From Kiritimatiellia bacterium (lineage in GTDB: Bacteria > Verrucomicrobiota > Kiritimatiellia > CAIVKH01), in NCBI GenBank assembly GCA_023953695.1, contig JAMLJG010000016.1, positions 1 through 64,000 of the forward strand: a DNA stretch of 64,000 nt, given 5' to 3'. The notes beneath the pieces were generated by a model. It had not been told where the DNA came from, made no database searches, and saw only the letters and a list, made by a program, of their open reading frames with translations. This document shows positions 26,336 to 35,555 of the stretch, one piece after another. The translations under genes were made by a program, and so were the position numbers. Position 1 is the first letter of the stretch. Every line of letters begins with the position of its first letter.

Positions 26336-28084
26336 CAGACGTCCAGATGCGTTTTTTCGAGTATTTTCTTCAGGTCTCGCTCAACGCGTTCCTTTTCTTG
26401 TCGGATTGCCCAAGGATATCCTTGATCCCCTGAGCGAGGTGCGGAATGTAGAGTTCTATGTAGTTGTGCTTGCGCGCCGCCTCCAAATCGCGGCGGCGCT
26501 TTGTTGAGGAACTGCGACAGGCGTCGTCCGCATTCTGCAGGGCGAGTGTCATTTCGGCTAGGATTTCCTCGTAGCTCGCGATGGCGTCCTTGTTGCTGGT
26601 GAAGGGAACCCACACACTGGCCACGTGTACCATCAGTACGAGTGGACCCAGCGGCAGTGCGCCTTTGGGCTGATTCAGTCCATAGGATTTCCAATTCACG
26701 GAAACGACAGCCTTGCTGATCGCGCAAGCGCTCGGTTGATAGAGCAGGCACTCGGTTGGCGAATCGCAGAAGGCGGATGGGCTCTTCCTGGCCCAGATCG
26801 CTCGAATTCTTCGTCTCTTCCGGCTTCGCGTAGGCAAGGCCGATTTCGATTTGGAATGGATTGCCGCGATAGACCTCGGGGTTGCGTGTCACGGCAGTGT
26901 AGAAGTCGGCGCGTGTCTCTTCTGCAGGCCCGCGATGATTTGGGCTTCACCGATGGGCGAAAGGCAATCGGTCGGCGGGCGCATCAGTTTGGTTTCCTGA
27001 ATGGCATTGAAGAGCGATTCTGCCTCGCGATGCGCCACACGCGTGGGATTCGCTGGATTCAATCCCGCGCGCTCGCAGATTTGCAGGGCGGTTTGATCGC
27101 TCACGCGCGAAAAGTCGCTGGAGAGCTGAGCGCAGGTGCGCGATTCGCTGTCTTTGAGCCCAGATCAACATCCCCAGCTCGACGCCGTGCGGGTGCGGCA
27201 TGATCTCGCTCGGGATCGCGGGCATATCTTTCAGTGCGCGGGCAACGTGAAGCTGCTCGTTCCGGTGCAGGTGTTTCGCTTGTTCCTCGCTCGTGGACTT
27301 GGGTTCCGCTTTGGCGAGCAGCGCAATGCGGTAGTGAAGCGTGAGGTGCGGGTTCACGATGGCGCATTGTTTGACGAACTCATCCACCGACTGCTTTCCG
27401 CGCGTTGATACTGCGCCTCCATTTCCAATGGAGAACGTTGTCCCGTGATTGTGGGTGATGGCCTCTGCCAGAGGGCGCGCCGGACTTCGTCAACGGGTTG
27501 ATAGGTGGGGCGCCAGTCGAGTTCTGCGTCAATGAGAGAATGACGGGCTTATTCGTCTTTTGTGTCAATTTGGACCGCAATCGAGTGCGCCACCTTGCTG
27601 CCCTTGGTTCGCGAGGTGATCTGCGTCGCAGAGCCAGTCGAGTTGGCCATACATGCCCGCCGCGTTGATGCCGATGCCCTGCTGTCCGCGGGACATGCGG
27701 AGGCGATGAAACTTGGAGCCGTAGACAGCTCTGGCAAAGATCTGGGGATCTGCGCCTTCACGATTCCGGGGCCGTTATCGGTCACCGTCACGCGGAAGCG
27801 GGTGTCCGCTGTTTGCTCGAGCTCGATGGATATTTCGGGAACGATGCCCGCTTCTTCACAAGCATCCATCGAATTATCCACCGCCTCTTTGACAGCCGTC
27901 AGCAGTGCGCGGCGCGGCGAGTCGAAGCCGAGCAGATGCCGTGTCTCTTTAGAAAGAACTCTCGAGACCGCAATCTCGCGTTGGCGCGCGCCCATAGATT
28001 CGGGCCGTTTCTCAGAGGCGCTCGGGGCCGCGGCGAAGGCGTTGTTTCGGCGGGGAGATTCGTCTCTGGTTTCTTCTTGCTCAT
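26335..28084 (-). pseudogene. top6B: Frameshifted DNA topoisomerase VI subunit B
   Basis: Pieces in different minus frames reconstruct Top6B, the GHKL ATPase subunit of the archaeal-type enzyme that moves duplex DNA through a double-strand break. Seen are KEAVDNSMDACEEAGIVPEI and VTVTDNGPGI (Bergerat ATP site), YGSKFHRLRMSRGQQGIGIN (ATP lid), KQSVDEFVKQCAIVNPH, IMPHPHGVELGMLI, a H2TH part with RPPTDCLSPIGEAQI, RNPEVYRGNPFQIEIGLAYA, LLRFANRVP and the transducer end LEAARKHNYIELYIPHLAQG. The total of about 583 codons fits the family. ATG 28084 begins MSKKKPETNLP. There are at least six frame changes. No Top6A gene is adjacent. Confidence 0.8.
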
Positions 28085-28231
28085 GCGCGCGGAAGGGTAG
28101 GGCGAAGGCGAGTTCCTCGCCAGCAAAAAGCCCGCTGCACTTGCGACCTGAGTCCTCCATCGCCCTTTCACCCGTGCGAGCAGCTTGCCAAGAGGTCGCC
28201 GAGGCTCTATGAACAACGCGATGAATGGGTA

Positions 28232-29297
28232 ATGCAGCGGGTATTGATTGCTGAGGCTGGCCGTCTATCTGCTGGTGCTCTTTGCGCATGGCCTACGCCG
28301 CCGCTTCGGTTTGGTCCATTTCTATGCGCTGATGGGCGGGGATCACAGCCGTTATGTCGTGGATAACGGATGCAGGGCTGCAAGCGTGCAGATTTCCGAT
28401 GCCATCACCTTCAATGTGGGTTCCACGGTGTTCTATACTCGCGCTGATTCTGGGTGTTTTTGTCATCTATATGTTCGATGGACCGCGTCCGACGCGGGCG
28501 TGTTGATTTCGACCATAATAGGGATTTCGATTTTGGTCCCCTTTGTCACGCTGATCCTGCAGATTCAGACAACGCTGATTCAAGGCACGACCATTTCTGG
28601 TGTTGCGATTCCGAGTTTGCGAATCAACTCATAAGTCCGTTGTGACGACCACGATTGACCTGATTCTGGCCGTGGTCTGGGAGGTGTTGGGCAAGCCCGC
28701 GTCTGAATCCACTTGTGGAGCCGAACCTACATTTCTCTGCTGGGTGTGATGTGGCTGGATGTGATTCTTTTTCCACACTGGTATTCGTGGGGACACCTCT
28801 TTTTCAAAAGCGTCGTTGCCGGTTCGCTCCTCAGCCGATTCTTGTTTCCATCGCAGCATTTCCCTTGCTCTATCTTTATCTGCGCCTTGAAGGCCGGCGG
28901 CAGGATGTTCATGGAGAACGCCCCATTCTTGCCATTCGCCAATTGTTGAGGTCAAAGAGGAGCTGACCAGTGCGCACAACGAAATTAAGCGTCGCAATGC
29001 TGCAGAAGAGTGCGCTGCAGCGGGCTTTGCAAGATGTCAAGACACCCGCGGCTTGATCCCTATTTGTGCCCATTGCAAACGGATTCGCGACGATCGAGGC
29101 TCGTGGCACCAGTTGGAGCTGTATATCCGCCAACGTTCGGATGCCGAGTTTAGGTCATGGGATTCCGCCCTTCGTGCCTCACGGACTACATCGGCGAGAC
29201 CAGCCGAGAAGCTGATACTGAGTGGAATAGCGCGGCAGCACGGCTTTCCGCGCGACGCGCTGGCAAAGAGGAAACGTGCCCGCTATACTGCCTGTAA
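28232..29297 (+). pseudogene. Frameshifted multi-TM protein with Cys-rich C-terminal module
   Basis: Fragments in three plus frames give one protein: VYLLVLFAHGLRRRFGLVHF, FYALMGG, ISDAITFNVGSTVFYT, LISTIIGISILVPFVTLIL, LLGVMWLDVILF and SIAAFPLLYLYLRLEGRR, which are about six membrane segments. A coiled linker (ELTSAHNEIKRRNAAEE) follows, then LIPICAHCKRIRDDRGSWHQ with LELYIRQRSDAEF and a final PSCLTDYIGE. The C-terminal C-x2-CKxIRDDxGxW module is common at the end of bacterial sensory proteins. The membrane part resembles VUT-like domains (tentative). Boundaries are approximate. The same indel pattern as in the two genes to the left suggests sequence errors. Confidence 0.6.
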
Positions 29298-29364
29298 CGA
29301 GAGCCATGAACGGGCAGCTCCTTCAGGATTTGACGATTGTCATGCTGGTGGCGGGACTGGTGTG

Positions 29365-31350
29365 ATGTTGTTATTCCGCCGGCTGCGCCAACCCGTTGTG
29401 CTGGGCTATTTGCTCGCAGGCTTCATCATAGGCCCCTACACGCCGCCCTTTCCGCTGATTCATGATGAGCAGACGATTCGGACGTTGGCGGACATCGGCG
29501 TCGTCTTCCTGATGTTTTCGCTCGGCCTCGACTTCAGTTTCAAGAAGCTCAAGTCAGTCGGCATTCCAGCCTTGGTGACGGCGTCGTTTGAGATTATGGC
29601 GATGATCGTGGTCGGCTTCACGCTGGGTCAGATCTTTCACTGGACGCGCATGGAGAGTGTTTTCCTCGGTATCATGCTCGCGCTCACCTCCACCACGATT
29701 GTCGTGAAGAGTCTGCGCGACGCGGGCGCGCTAAAGTCGCCCCACGGAACCCTCATTTCCGGGGTGAGTATCTTCGACGACATCTTTGTCATTTTCGTGA
29801 TGATCCTGCTGCCCAGCTTTGCCGTGTCAGGCGAACTTCCGGCAGGAGCCGCGGCCGCCACGCTCTTTCGGCTGGGCATATTTCTGGTGGCATCGGTAGT
29901 CTTGGGCCTGCTCCTGGTGCCTCGGTTTCTGCGCTTCATTGGTCGAATCGGCAGCGACGAGATGCTGCTGATCATTGTGTTGGCGCTCTGTCTGGGCGTT
30001 GCGCTGCTGACGGTGAAAGTCGGCTACAGCGTTGCGTTGGGCGCGTTTATGATCGGCGCCATGGTTGCCGAATCGCGCGAGTTGGGGCGCATCGTCCGAT
30101 TGACAGCGCCGCTGCGCGATATGTTCTCCGCGGTCTTCTTTGTCGCCATTGGAATGCTGATTGATCCTGTCTTTCTCTGGGACTTTCGCGTCCCCGTGCT
30201 CGTCATCACGTTGGTGTATGTCATCGCCAAGGTTTCCGCCTGCGCAGTCGGCGCGATGATGGCCGGTTGCGATGGGCACACCGCCATGCGGGTGGGAACA
30301 GGAATGGCGCAAGTCGGCGAGTTCGCCTTCATTCTCGCGACGCTGGGCGTCTCCATGGGTGTGATAGGCACGCACCTCTATCCAGTGATAGTAGCGGTCG
30401 CGACGCTTAATGCGTTCATTCGGCCCTATTTGACCGGCAATGCCGATCGGTTTTCTGATCTATTGATGCGCCGACTTCCCGCGCCGATGGTCGCATCCGA
30501 GCGACTCTATACGGGCTGGATTCGGAGGCTTAAATGGAATCGCACCAGCAGCCCGGGCATGCGCCGCGTGCGGAGTGTGATGTGGCAGATCGCGCTCAAC
30601 GCGGCCCTCATCGCGGCCGTGTTTATTTCCGTGGCTGTCGTCATCAACCGGGTTCACCCTCAGTTGCCGTGGCTACCACCTTGGACGGGTGGAGCCCGAA
30701 CCCTGGGCTGGCTCAGCGCCGCGCTGCTCGCGCTGCCGATTTATGTGGCGACGATCCACAAAATGCAGGCCGTGGCGATGATGCTGAGCGAACTCGCGCT
30801 GGCGGGTGTCCGCGCGCGCGATGTGGCGCTCCGCGCGTTTCTCTCCAACGCGCTATTCATCGCGCAACTGCTCGGGCTCGCCCTCATGACCTTCCTGCTC
30901 AGCCTTGCGATCATGCCGCCGCTGTATGTGCTCGCCGTTCTGCTTATCGCGTTGGCCGCACTCGTGTTTGTGCGTGGGCGTTCGCTCAATGCGTGGTATT
31001 CGCGGGCGAAGTTTGCCGTGGTGGAAACGTGGACGCAGCCGCCCATTGAGTCCGCACCCGAGGAGGAACACCCCATGCCCGCGCTCTTGCGTGAAGCTAG
31101 AATGCACACCTGTGTGCTCAAGCCGAACTCCGCCGCTATCGGCCGCCTCATCCGCGAGTTGGAGCTGCGTGCAGAAACCGGGGCGAGCATCATCGCCATT
31201 GAACGGGGCGGACGCACTCTCGTGAATCCCAGCCCGGACGACGAACTAAGGGAGGGCGATGCCGTCTTGCTTCTCGGCAGCGACCAGCAGCTCGCTCAAG
31301 CGCGCACCCACCTTCAGCGAACCCGCGAAATGCCCGCTTCTGAATCGTGA
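29365..31350 (+). CDS. KefB-like cation:proton antiporter with RCK_C domain
   Basis: About 661 residues from 29365. A CPA2 exchanger core of about 12 helices carries VVLGYLLAGFIIGPYTPPF, MFSLGLDFSFKKL, LTSTTIVVKSL and ALGAFMIGAMVAE; three to four extra helices follow (about 420-560), then a C-terminal TrkA-C/RCK_C domain (IGRLIRELELRAETGASIIA). It probably exchanges K+ or Na+ for H+ under ligand control. The real start is likely ATG 29306 (MNGQLLQDLTIVMLVAGL), but that frame hits a stop at 29363. An extra TG in ctggtgTGatg (about 29360-29365) separates the two frames. This is the right-hand end of the indel-rich stretch. Confidence 0.87.
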   Translation: MLLFRRLRQPVVLGYLLAGFIIGPYTPPFPLIHDEQTIRTLADIGVVFLMFSLGLDFSFKKLKSVGIPALVTASFEIMAMIVVGFTLGQIFHWTRMESVFLGIMLALTSTTIVVKSLRDAGALKSPHGTLISGVSIFDDIFVIFVMILLPSFAVSGELPAGAAAATLFRLGIFLVASVVLGLLLVPRFLRFIGRIGSDEMLLIIVLALCLGVALLTVKVGYSVALGAFMIGAMVAESRELGRIVRLTAPLRDMFSAVFFVAIGMLIDPVFLWDFRVPVLVITLVYVIAKVSACAVGAMMAGCDGHTAMRVGTGMAQVGEFAFILATLGVSMGVIGTHLYPVIVAVATLNAFIRPYLTGNADRFSDLLMRRLPAPMVASERLYTGWIRRLKWNRTSSPGMRRVRSVMWQIALNAALIAAVFISVAVVINRVHPQLPWLPPWTGGARTLGWLSAALLALPIYVATIHKMQAVAMMLSELALAGVRARDVALRAFLSNALFIAQLLGLALMTFLLSLAIMPPLYVLAVLLIALAALVFVRGRSLNAWYSRAKFAVVETWTQPPIESAPEEEHPMPALLREARMHTCVLKPNSAAIGRLIRELELRAETGASIIAIERGGRTLVNPSPDDELREGDAVLLLGSDQQLAQARTHLQRTREMPASES

Positions 31351-31369
31351 AAGTTCATGTGTCATTCGC

Positions 31370-31397
31370 TTGCCGCGGCGGGAAATGTCGCTATAAT
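31370..31397 (+). promoter_or_regulatory. Promoter of psd-pssA
   Basis: TTGCCG (31370-31375), 16 bases, then a perfect TATAAT (31392-31397). Confidence 0.6.
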
Positions 31398-31452
31398 CGC
31401 TCGCCATTAGTTTGGGTTGTGCCGTCGTAACGTCTTACACACGAGGAAATTG

Positions 31453-32121
31453 GTGAAGCTGGCAAAGGGTTTTGGATCTCACGCTTGGGTTGTCTTGCTG
31501 GTGGGTGGCGTCATCGCCGCCCCCTGTTTCTGGCTGGGCTGGGCCATCTGCGGTGCCATTGCGACACTGCTGACGCTGATCGGCTTGCTCTTCATGGTCT
31601 ATTTCTTTCGCGACCCGGATCGCCCGCAAATGCCGGATTCCAGCGTGGTGGTTTCGGGCGCAGATGGATGGGTGCGCTGCGTGGAAGAGATGCCCGAGCC
31701 CAAGTTTCTCGGCGTTCCGTGCGTGCGCATCAGCACCTTCTTGACGCCGTTCGACGTCCACGTGAATCGCTCGCCCATCGCCGGAACCGTGACGGCGCTC
31801 GATTACACGCCCGGCAAACACTTATTGACTATTCAACAGGCGGCGTCCGAGTATAACGAACACAGCTCAATTGTGATTGAGGGGCGACGCACCAAGTGTC
31901 TCGTGAAGCAGATCGTGGGGCCGATTGTGCGCCGCGTGGTGTACTGGCTCGATGTCGGGCAACAACTCGGCACGGGCGATCGGATCGGCATGATGAAATT
32001 TGGATCGCGGCTGGATGTGTATCTGCCCGTGGACGATGTAACTGTACTGGTGAAAAAAGGGGATCGGGTGTTTGCGGGAATCACTGCAATTGCACGAATC
32101 AAGAAGGGGAACCCGTCATGA
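31453..32121 (+). CDS. psd: Phosphatidylserine decarboxylase
   Basis: About 222 residues. It converts phosphatidylserine to phosphatidylethanolamine at the inner membrane. Two N-terminal membrane helices (about 8-55) are followed by the decarboxylase domain with VRISTFLTPFDVHVNRSPI, SIVIEGRR and the self-cleavage site MKFGSRLDVYLP, in which the Ser after Gly becomes the pyruvoyl group. This is the short form found with archaeal-type pssA. GAGGAA (31443-31448) precedes GTG 31453; a TTG directly before it is the alternative. It overlaps pssA by ATGA. Confidence 0.9.
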   Translation: MKLAKGFGSHAWVVLLVGGVIAAPCFWLGWAICGAIATLLTLIGLLFMVYFFRDPDRPQMPDSSVVVSGADGWVRCVEEMPEPKFLGVPCVRISTFLTPFDVHVNRSPIAGTVTALDYTPGKHLLTIQQAASEYNEHSSIVIEGRRTKCLVKQIVGPIVRRVVYWLDVGQQLGTGDRIGMMKFGSRLDVYLPVDDVTVLVKKGDRVFAGITAIARIKKGNPS

Positions 32122-32891
32122 TGTGGCGCAAAGTTATTCCGAATATGTTGACACTGGCCGCGCTCGTCTGCGCGATGCTCAGCATTGTGAATGCGATTGA
32201 GGGGGACTTCATCGCCACCGCGCAATTGATCATGCTCTGCCTCGTGTTCGACGGCCTCGATGGCAACGTTGCGCGCTGGTGCCGCGGTTCCACTCAGTTC
32301 GGCGCCGAACTCGACACCTTTGTGGACATCATTGGCTACGGCGTGGCGCCCGCGATCCTCTCCTATCAGCTTGTGATGAAAGATCACGGCCTGTGGGGAA
32401 TGGCCTTCGTGTGCTTCACCGTCATGTCGGGTTCCATGCGCCTCGCGCGCTTCCGCGTTGCCGATCCATTCCGCGGACAGAAGGGCTATCTCGGACTGCC
32501 CATCACCGTGAACGCCGGTTGGGTCGCCATGTTTGTCTTCATCACGCAAAGCGGCCTCCTGCGCGAGGATGTCTTCAACCTCGCCGTCGGCCCCCTCGCC
32601 GCGCTGGTGTGGACCATCTCCACTGTCTTCCTTGTTCTTCAGGTCTCTACCGTCCACTATGCAAAGCCCACGAAAGCGCCCCTGTTCTTCTTCGCGGGTA
32701 TCGCGATGGTGTTGATGCTGTTCCTGCGCTCCGACATCGCGCTGGTCTCCGCGCTGGCCATGTGCGGCTACGGCATCTTCTACGGCCTCATCAGCCCATT
32801 CCTCCCTCGCCACGAAGCGCTGGTTGAAGAAGCGGCCGCCGTGGTTCCCGAAGCCGAAGAAGACGAGGCCGACGACTTCCCCACGCTCTGA
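32118..32891 (+). CDS. pssA: CDP-diacylglycerol-serine O-phosphatidyltransferase
   Basis: 257 residues, about eight membrane helices. It makes phosphatidylserine from CDP-diacylglycerol and serine. The CDP-alcohol phosphatidyltransferase motif DGxxAR(x8)GxxxDxxxD is complete: DGNVARWCRGSTQFGAELD followed by TFVD. An acidic tail (EEAAAVVPEAEEDEADD) ends the protein. It overlaps psd (ATGA), so substrate maker and decarboxylase are coupled. AAGGGGA lies before the double ATG. Confidence 0.92.
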   Translation: MMWRKVIPNMLTLAALVCAMLSIVNAIEGDFIATAQLIMLCLVFDGLDGNVARWCRGSTQFGAELDTFVDIIGYGVAPAILSYQLVMKDHGLWGMAFVCFTVMSGSMRLARFRVADPFRGQKGYLGLPITVNAGWVAMFVFITQSGLLREDVFNLAVGPLAALVWTISTVFLVLQVSTVHYAKPTKAPLFFFAGIAMVLMLFLRSDIALVSALAMCGYGIFYGLISPFLPRHEALVEEAAAVVPEAEEDEADDFPTL

Positions 32892-33090
32892 TGGCCCGAT
32901 GGCGGCGGGGCAGGGGATGATGCAGTGCGGCGCAGCGCGCGCCGCACTCAGACCCAGAACCCCGAGCACAGCGGCGTGCGGCTCGTTCCAGCGCGAGGTC
33001 AAACTGCACAATTTGCACAGCGTGTGAGCAGCTCGCACTTTCCCTCTCGCGCCTTTTGCGCCAAGATCAATTCCGGCGACTGTTCACGCG

Positions 33091-33945
33091 ATGCCTGCAC
33101 TCCATATCCATTTTGGCGATAACCTCGATCTCCTTCGCACCCTCCCTGAGGGCTCCATTGACTTGATTTATGTGGACCCTCCGTTCAACACGGGCAAAGT
33201 GCAGACGCGCACTCAAATCGCCATTGAGCCGGACGAACACGGCGACCGCCGTGGCTTTGCGGGTCGGACCTATCGGACCCTTCCGCTCGGCACACGCGCG
33301 TATGCCGATTGGTTCGACGACTATTTGGCCTTCCTCGAACCGCGCCTCGCCGAGGCCCATCGCGTACTTCGCCCCAACGGCAGCCTCTTTCTCCACCTCG
33401 ACTGCCGCGAGGTGCACTATGCAAAGGTGCTGCTCGATCAGATTTTTGGACGCGCTTCCTTCCTCAACGAAATCATCTGGGCCTACGACTACGGCGCGCG
33501 CAGCAAGAGTCGCTGGCCCGCCAAGCACGACACCCTTCTCTGGTACGCGCGCAACCCGCGAGACTACGTGTTCAACCTCGACGCCTCCGACCGCATCCCC
33601 TACATGGCGCCCGGCCTCGTCGGCCCCGAAAAGGCCGCGCGGGGAAAGACCCCGACCGACGTCTGGTGGCACACCATCGTCAGTCCGACCGGCAAAGAGA
33701 AAACCGGCTACCCGACCCAGAAACCGCGCGGCATTCTGGACCGCATCGTGAAGGTGCACTCCAATTCCGGCGCACAGCTTCTCGACTTTTTTGCGGGAAG
33801 CGGTACGTTCGGTGAGTCCGCATGGAAACACGGCCGCGATTGCATCCTGGTGGACAGCAACCCGCAAGCGCTCGAGGTGATGCAAAAGCGGTTCGCCGGT
33901 CTCCCTGCGATATGGCATAACTGGCCCGTGGAGAAAAATCGCTAA
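33091..33945 (+). CDS. Solitary beta-class DNA methyltransferase (N6-adenine or N4-cytosine)
   Basis: 284 residues. Catalytic motif IV is VDPPFNTG near the N-terminus and the AdoMet motif I is LLDFFAGSGTFG near the C-terminus, the order of beta-class enzymes; PTQKPRGILDRIV lies just before motif I. No restriction gene is adjacent: psd-pssA lie upstream and a redoxin-like gene downstream. It is either an orphan regulatory methylase or a remnant of a restriction system. The target sequence cannot be read from the protein. The ribosome site is weak. The preceding 199 bases show no gene. Confidence 0.88.
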   Translation: MPALHIHFGDNLDLLRTLPEGSIDLIYVDPPFNTGKVQTRTQIAIEPDEHGDRRGFAGRTYRTLPLGTRAYADWFDDYLAFLEPRLAEAHRVLRPNGSLFLHLDCREVHYAKVLLDQIFGRASFLNEIIWAYDYGARSKSRWPAKHDTLLWYARNPRDYVFNLDASDRIPYMAPGLVGPEKAARGKTPTDVWWHTIVSPTGKEKTGYPTQKPRGILDRIVKVHSNSGAQLLDFFAGSGTFGESAWKHGRDCILVDSNPQALEVMQKRFAGLPAIWHNWPVEKNR

Positions 33946-33958
33946 TCAGGAACGAATC

Positions 33959-34936
33959 ATGAAACTTCAATGTCTCGCCACCGCCCTCCTGCTCGCCGCG
34001 CTCGCGCTGACCCCAGTCGCGCGCGCCCAATACGACGCGGAACTCGCACCCGTCCTCAGCCGACTTCAAACGCTGAGCCACGCCACGCACAGCCAAGCTG
34101 AATGGGATCAGGCCCTGCAAGCGCTCGATGAAATTGATGCCAAGGCCGCTGCCGCTGGCCAGTTGGACCTTGTCGTTCAGTCGCGCGCTATCAAGGCCAT
34201 GGCACTCGCCGACATGAAGCGCGATCCGCGCGCGGCACTGCGCGTTATTGAGGACACCAAACAGCGCTACGGCAATCAGAAGGTGCCGAGCATGAAACGC
34301 ATTTTCATTCAGGAAGCCGATTACTACGGCCGGCTGGGCGACGAAGACGGAGCCCGCCGTGCCATCGCGGAGTTTCGAAAGAACCCGAACTTTGATCCCG
34401 AGCAATATCCCGTTGAGCTTTACGAAGGGCGCGACACGCCCATGCTGATCACGCGCCCCGCGGCGGGCGCCAATGATTCAATTTCGGTCACCGCGATGGA
34501 AGTGGCGCGCGAGCGCGCGCAATTTGCGCCAGGCAGTCTCTTTCCCGATTTCCAGTGGCAGGATGCCGAGGGCCACGCTCACTCCATCCGCTCGCTTCAG
34601 GGCCAAGTTGTGTTGGTGGACTTCTGGCATCAGAACTGGACTCCGTGGTCTCGCGCTTTGGCACAACTTCAGCGAACCTATGATTCCTATCACGGGCGAG
34701 GCTTCGAGATCGTCGGCATTGCGCTCGATCGCAACGAGACCGCCGCACGAGCCTTCGCTGGCCAGCATCGGATGACGTGGCCCTTGGTCTATGGCGAAAC
34801 CGAACTCCCGCGCCAGTTGCGCCTGTTCGGTGAAGTCAGCAATTTTCTCGTGGACCGAAACGGCGTGATCATTGCCCGCAATGTGCGCGGCTCCGATTTG
34901 GCCGCGCTATTGCAAAAAGCGCTCAGTAATCATTGA
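33959..34936 (+). CDS. Exported redoxin/TlpA-fold protein lacking the CxxC motif
   Basis: 325 residues. The signal peptide (1-23, ending VARAQ) is followed by a helical domain (about 25-155) and a thioredoxin-fold domain (about 180-320) with GSLFPDFQWQDAEGHAHSI, LVDFWHQNWTPWSRALAQL, FEIVGIALD and FLVDRNGVIIARNVRG. Where TlpA-like enzymes have WCxPC this protein reads WTPWS, so it cannot do dithiol chemistry. It may be a binding or chaperone-like relative. AGGAA lies before the ATG, 13 bases after the methyltransferase stop. Confidence 0.8.
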   Translation: MKLQCLATALLLAALALTPVARAQYDAELAPVLSRLQTLSHATHSQAEWDQALQALDEIDAKAAAAGQLDLVVQSRAIKAMALADMKRDPRAALRVIEDTKQRYGNQKVPSMKRIFIQEADYYGRLGDEDGARRAIAEFRKNPNFDPEQYPVELYEGRDTPMLITRPAAGANDSISVTAMEVARERAQFAPGSLFPDFQWQDAEGHAHSIRSLQGQVVLVDFWHQNWTPWSRALAQLQRTYDSYHGRGFEIVGIALDRNETAARAFAGQHRMTWPLVYGETELPRQLRLFGEVSNFLVDRNGVIIARNVRGSDLAALLQKALSNH

Positions 34937-34954
34937 AAAGCGGTTTGGCGCGCA

Positions 34955-35542
34955 ATGCCCTCGCCTGTGGCACATAGCCTGATCGGCCTCGCGATCGGGG
35001 CCGGCTGGCTCGTCCCCCGAGGGCGCTTGCGCGAGGTGGCGGCTCACGCTTGGCGATTGCGCGGGCCGCTTCTCCTCTGCATTCTCGCCGCCAACGCGCC
35101 GGACTTGGACTTTCTGCCCGGCATTGCCATAGGCAATCTCAACGCCTTCCATCAAACCTATTCGCACTCCCTCTCCTTTGCCGCCGCATTCGCGTTGCTG
35201 CTCGCATGGCTCTATCGCCGCTGGCCCGCGCGGCGCGCGTGGGCTTGGCTCTTTCTCCTCGTTTGCAGCCATCTGGTCGCCGATCTCTTTTCCGTGGATA
35301 CGCGCCCGCCCATTGGCATAGCGGCCCTCTGGCCGTTCACCTCGGAGACCTTCATCGCGCCGTTCTCCATCTTTCAGCCCCTGCGAAAAGCCGAATGGGC
35401 CGACTTCATTCAGTGGCACAACGCGCGGGCCGGACTCCTCGAAATGGCCTGCTGCCTGCCCCCGGTTCTCGCCGTCTGGTTTTGGAAAGCGCGCAGAAGC
35501 TCTGCCGCCGATCTGCTCTCGACACACTCACCCCATCGCTGA
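34955..35542 (+). CDS. Membrane-bound metal-dependent hydrolase (YdjM/DUF457-like)
   Basis: 195 residues with four membrane segments. The start PSPVAHSLIGLAIGA, then ANAPDLDFLPG, QTYSHSLSFAAAFALL and CSHLVADLF show the spaced His/Asp metal ligands of the YdjM/YfhO-like inner-membrane hydrolase family. Substrate unknown. It may share a transcript with the redoxin-like gene 18 bases upstream and with rfbD 13 bases downstream. Confidence 0.82.
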   Translation: MPSPVAHSLIGLAIGAGWLVPRGRLREVAAHAWRLRGPLLLCILAANAPDLDFLPGIAIGNLNAFHQTYSHSLSFAAAFALLLAWLYRRWPARRAWAWLFLLVCSHLVADLFSVDTRPPIGIAALWPFTSETFIAPFSIFQPLRKAEWADFIQWHNARAGLLEMACCLPPVLAVWFWKARRSSAADLLSTHSPHR

Positions 35543-35555
35543 ATACTCCTCGACC

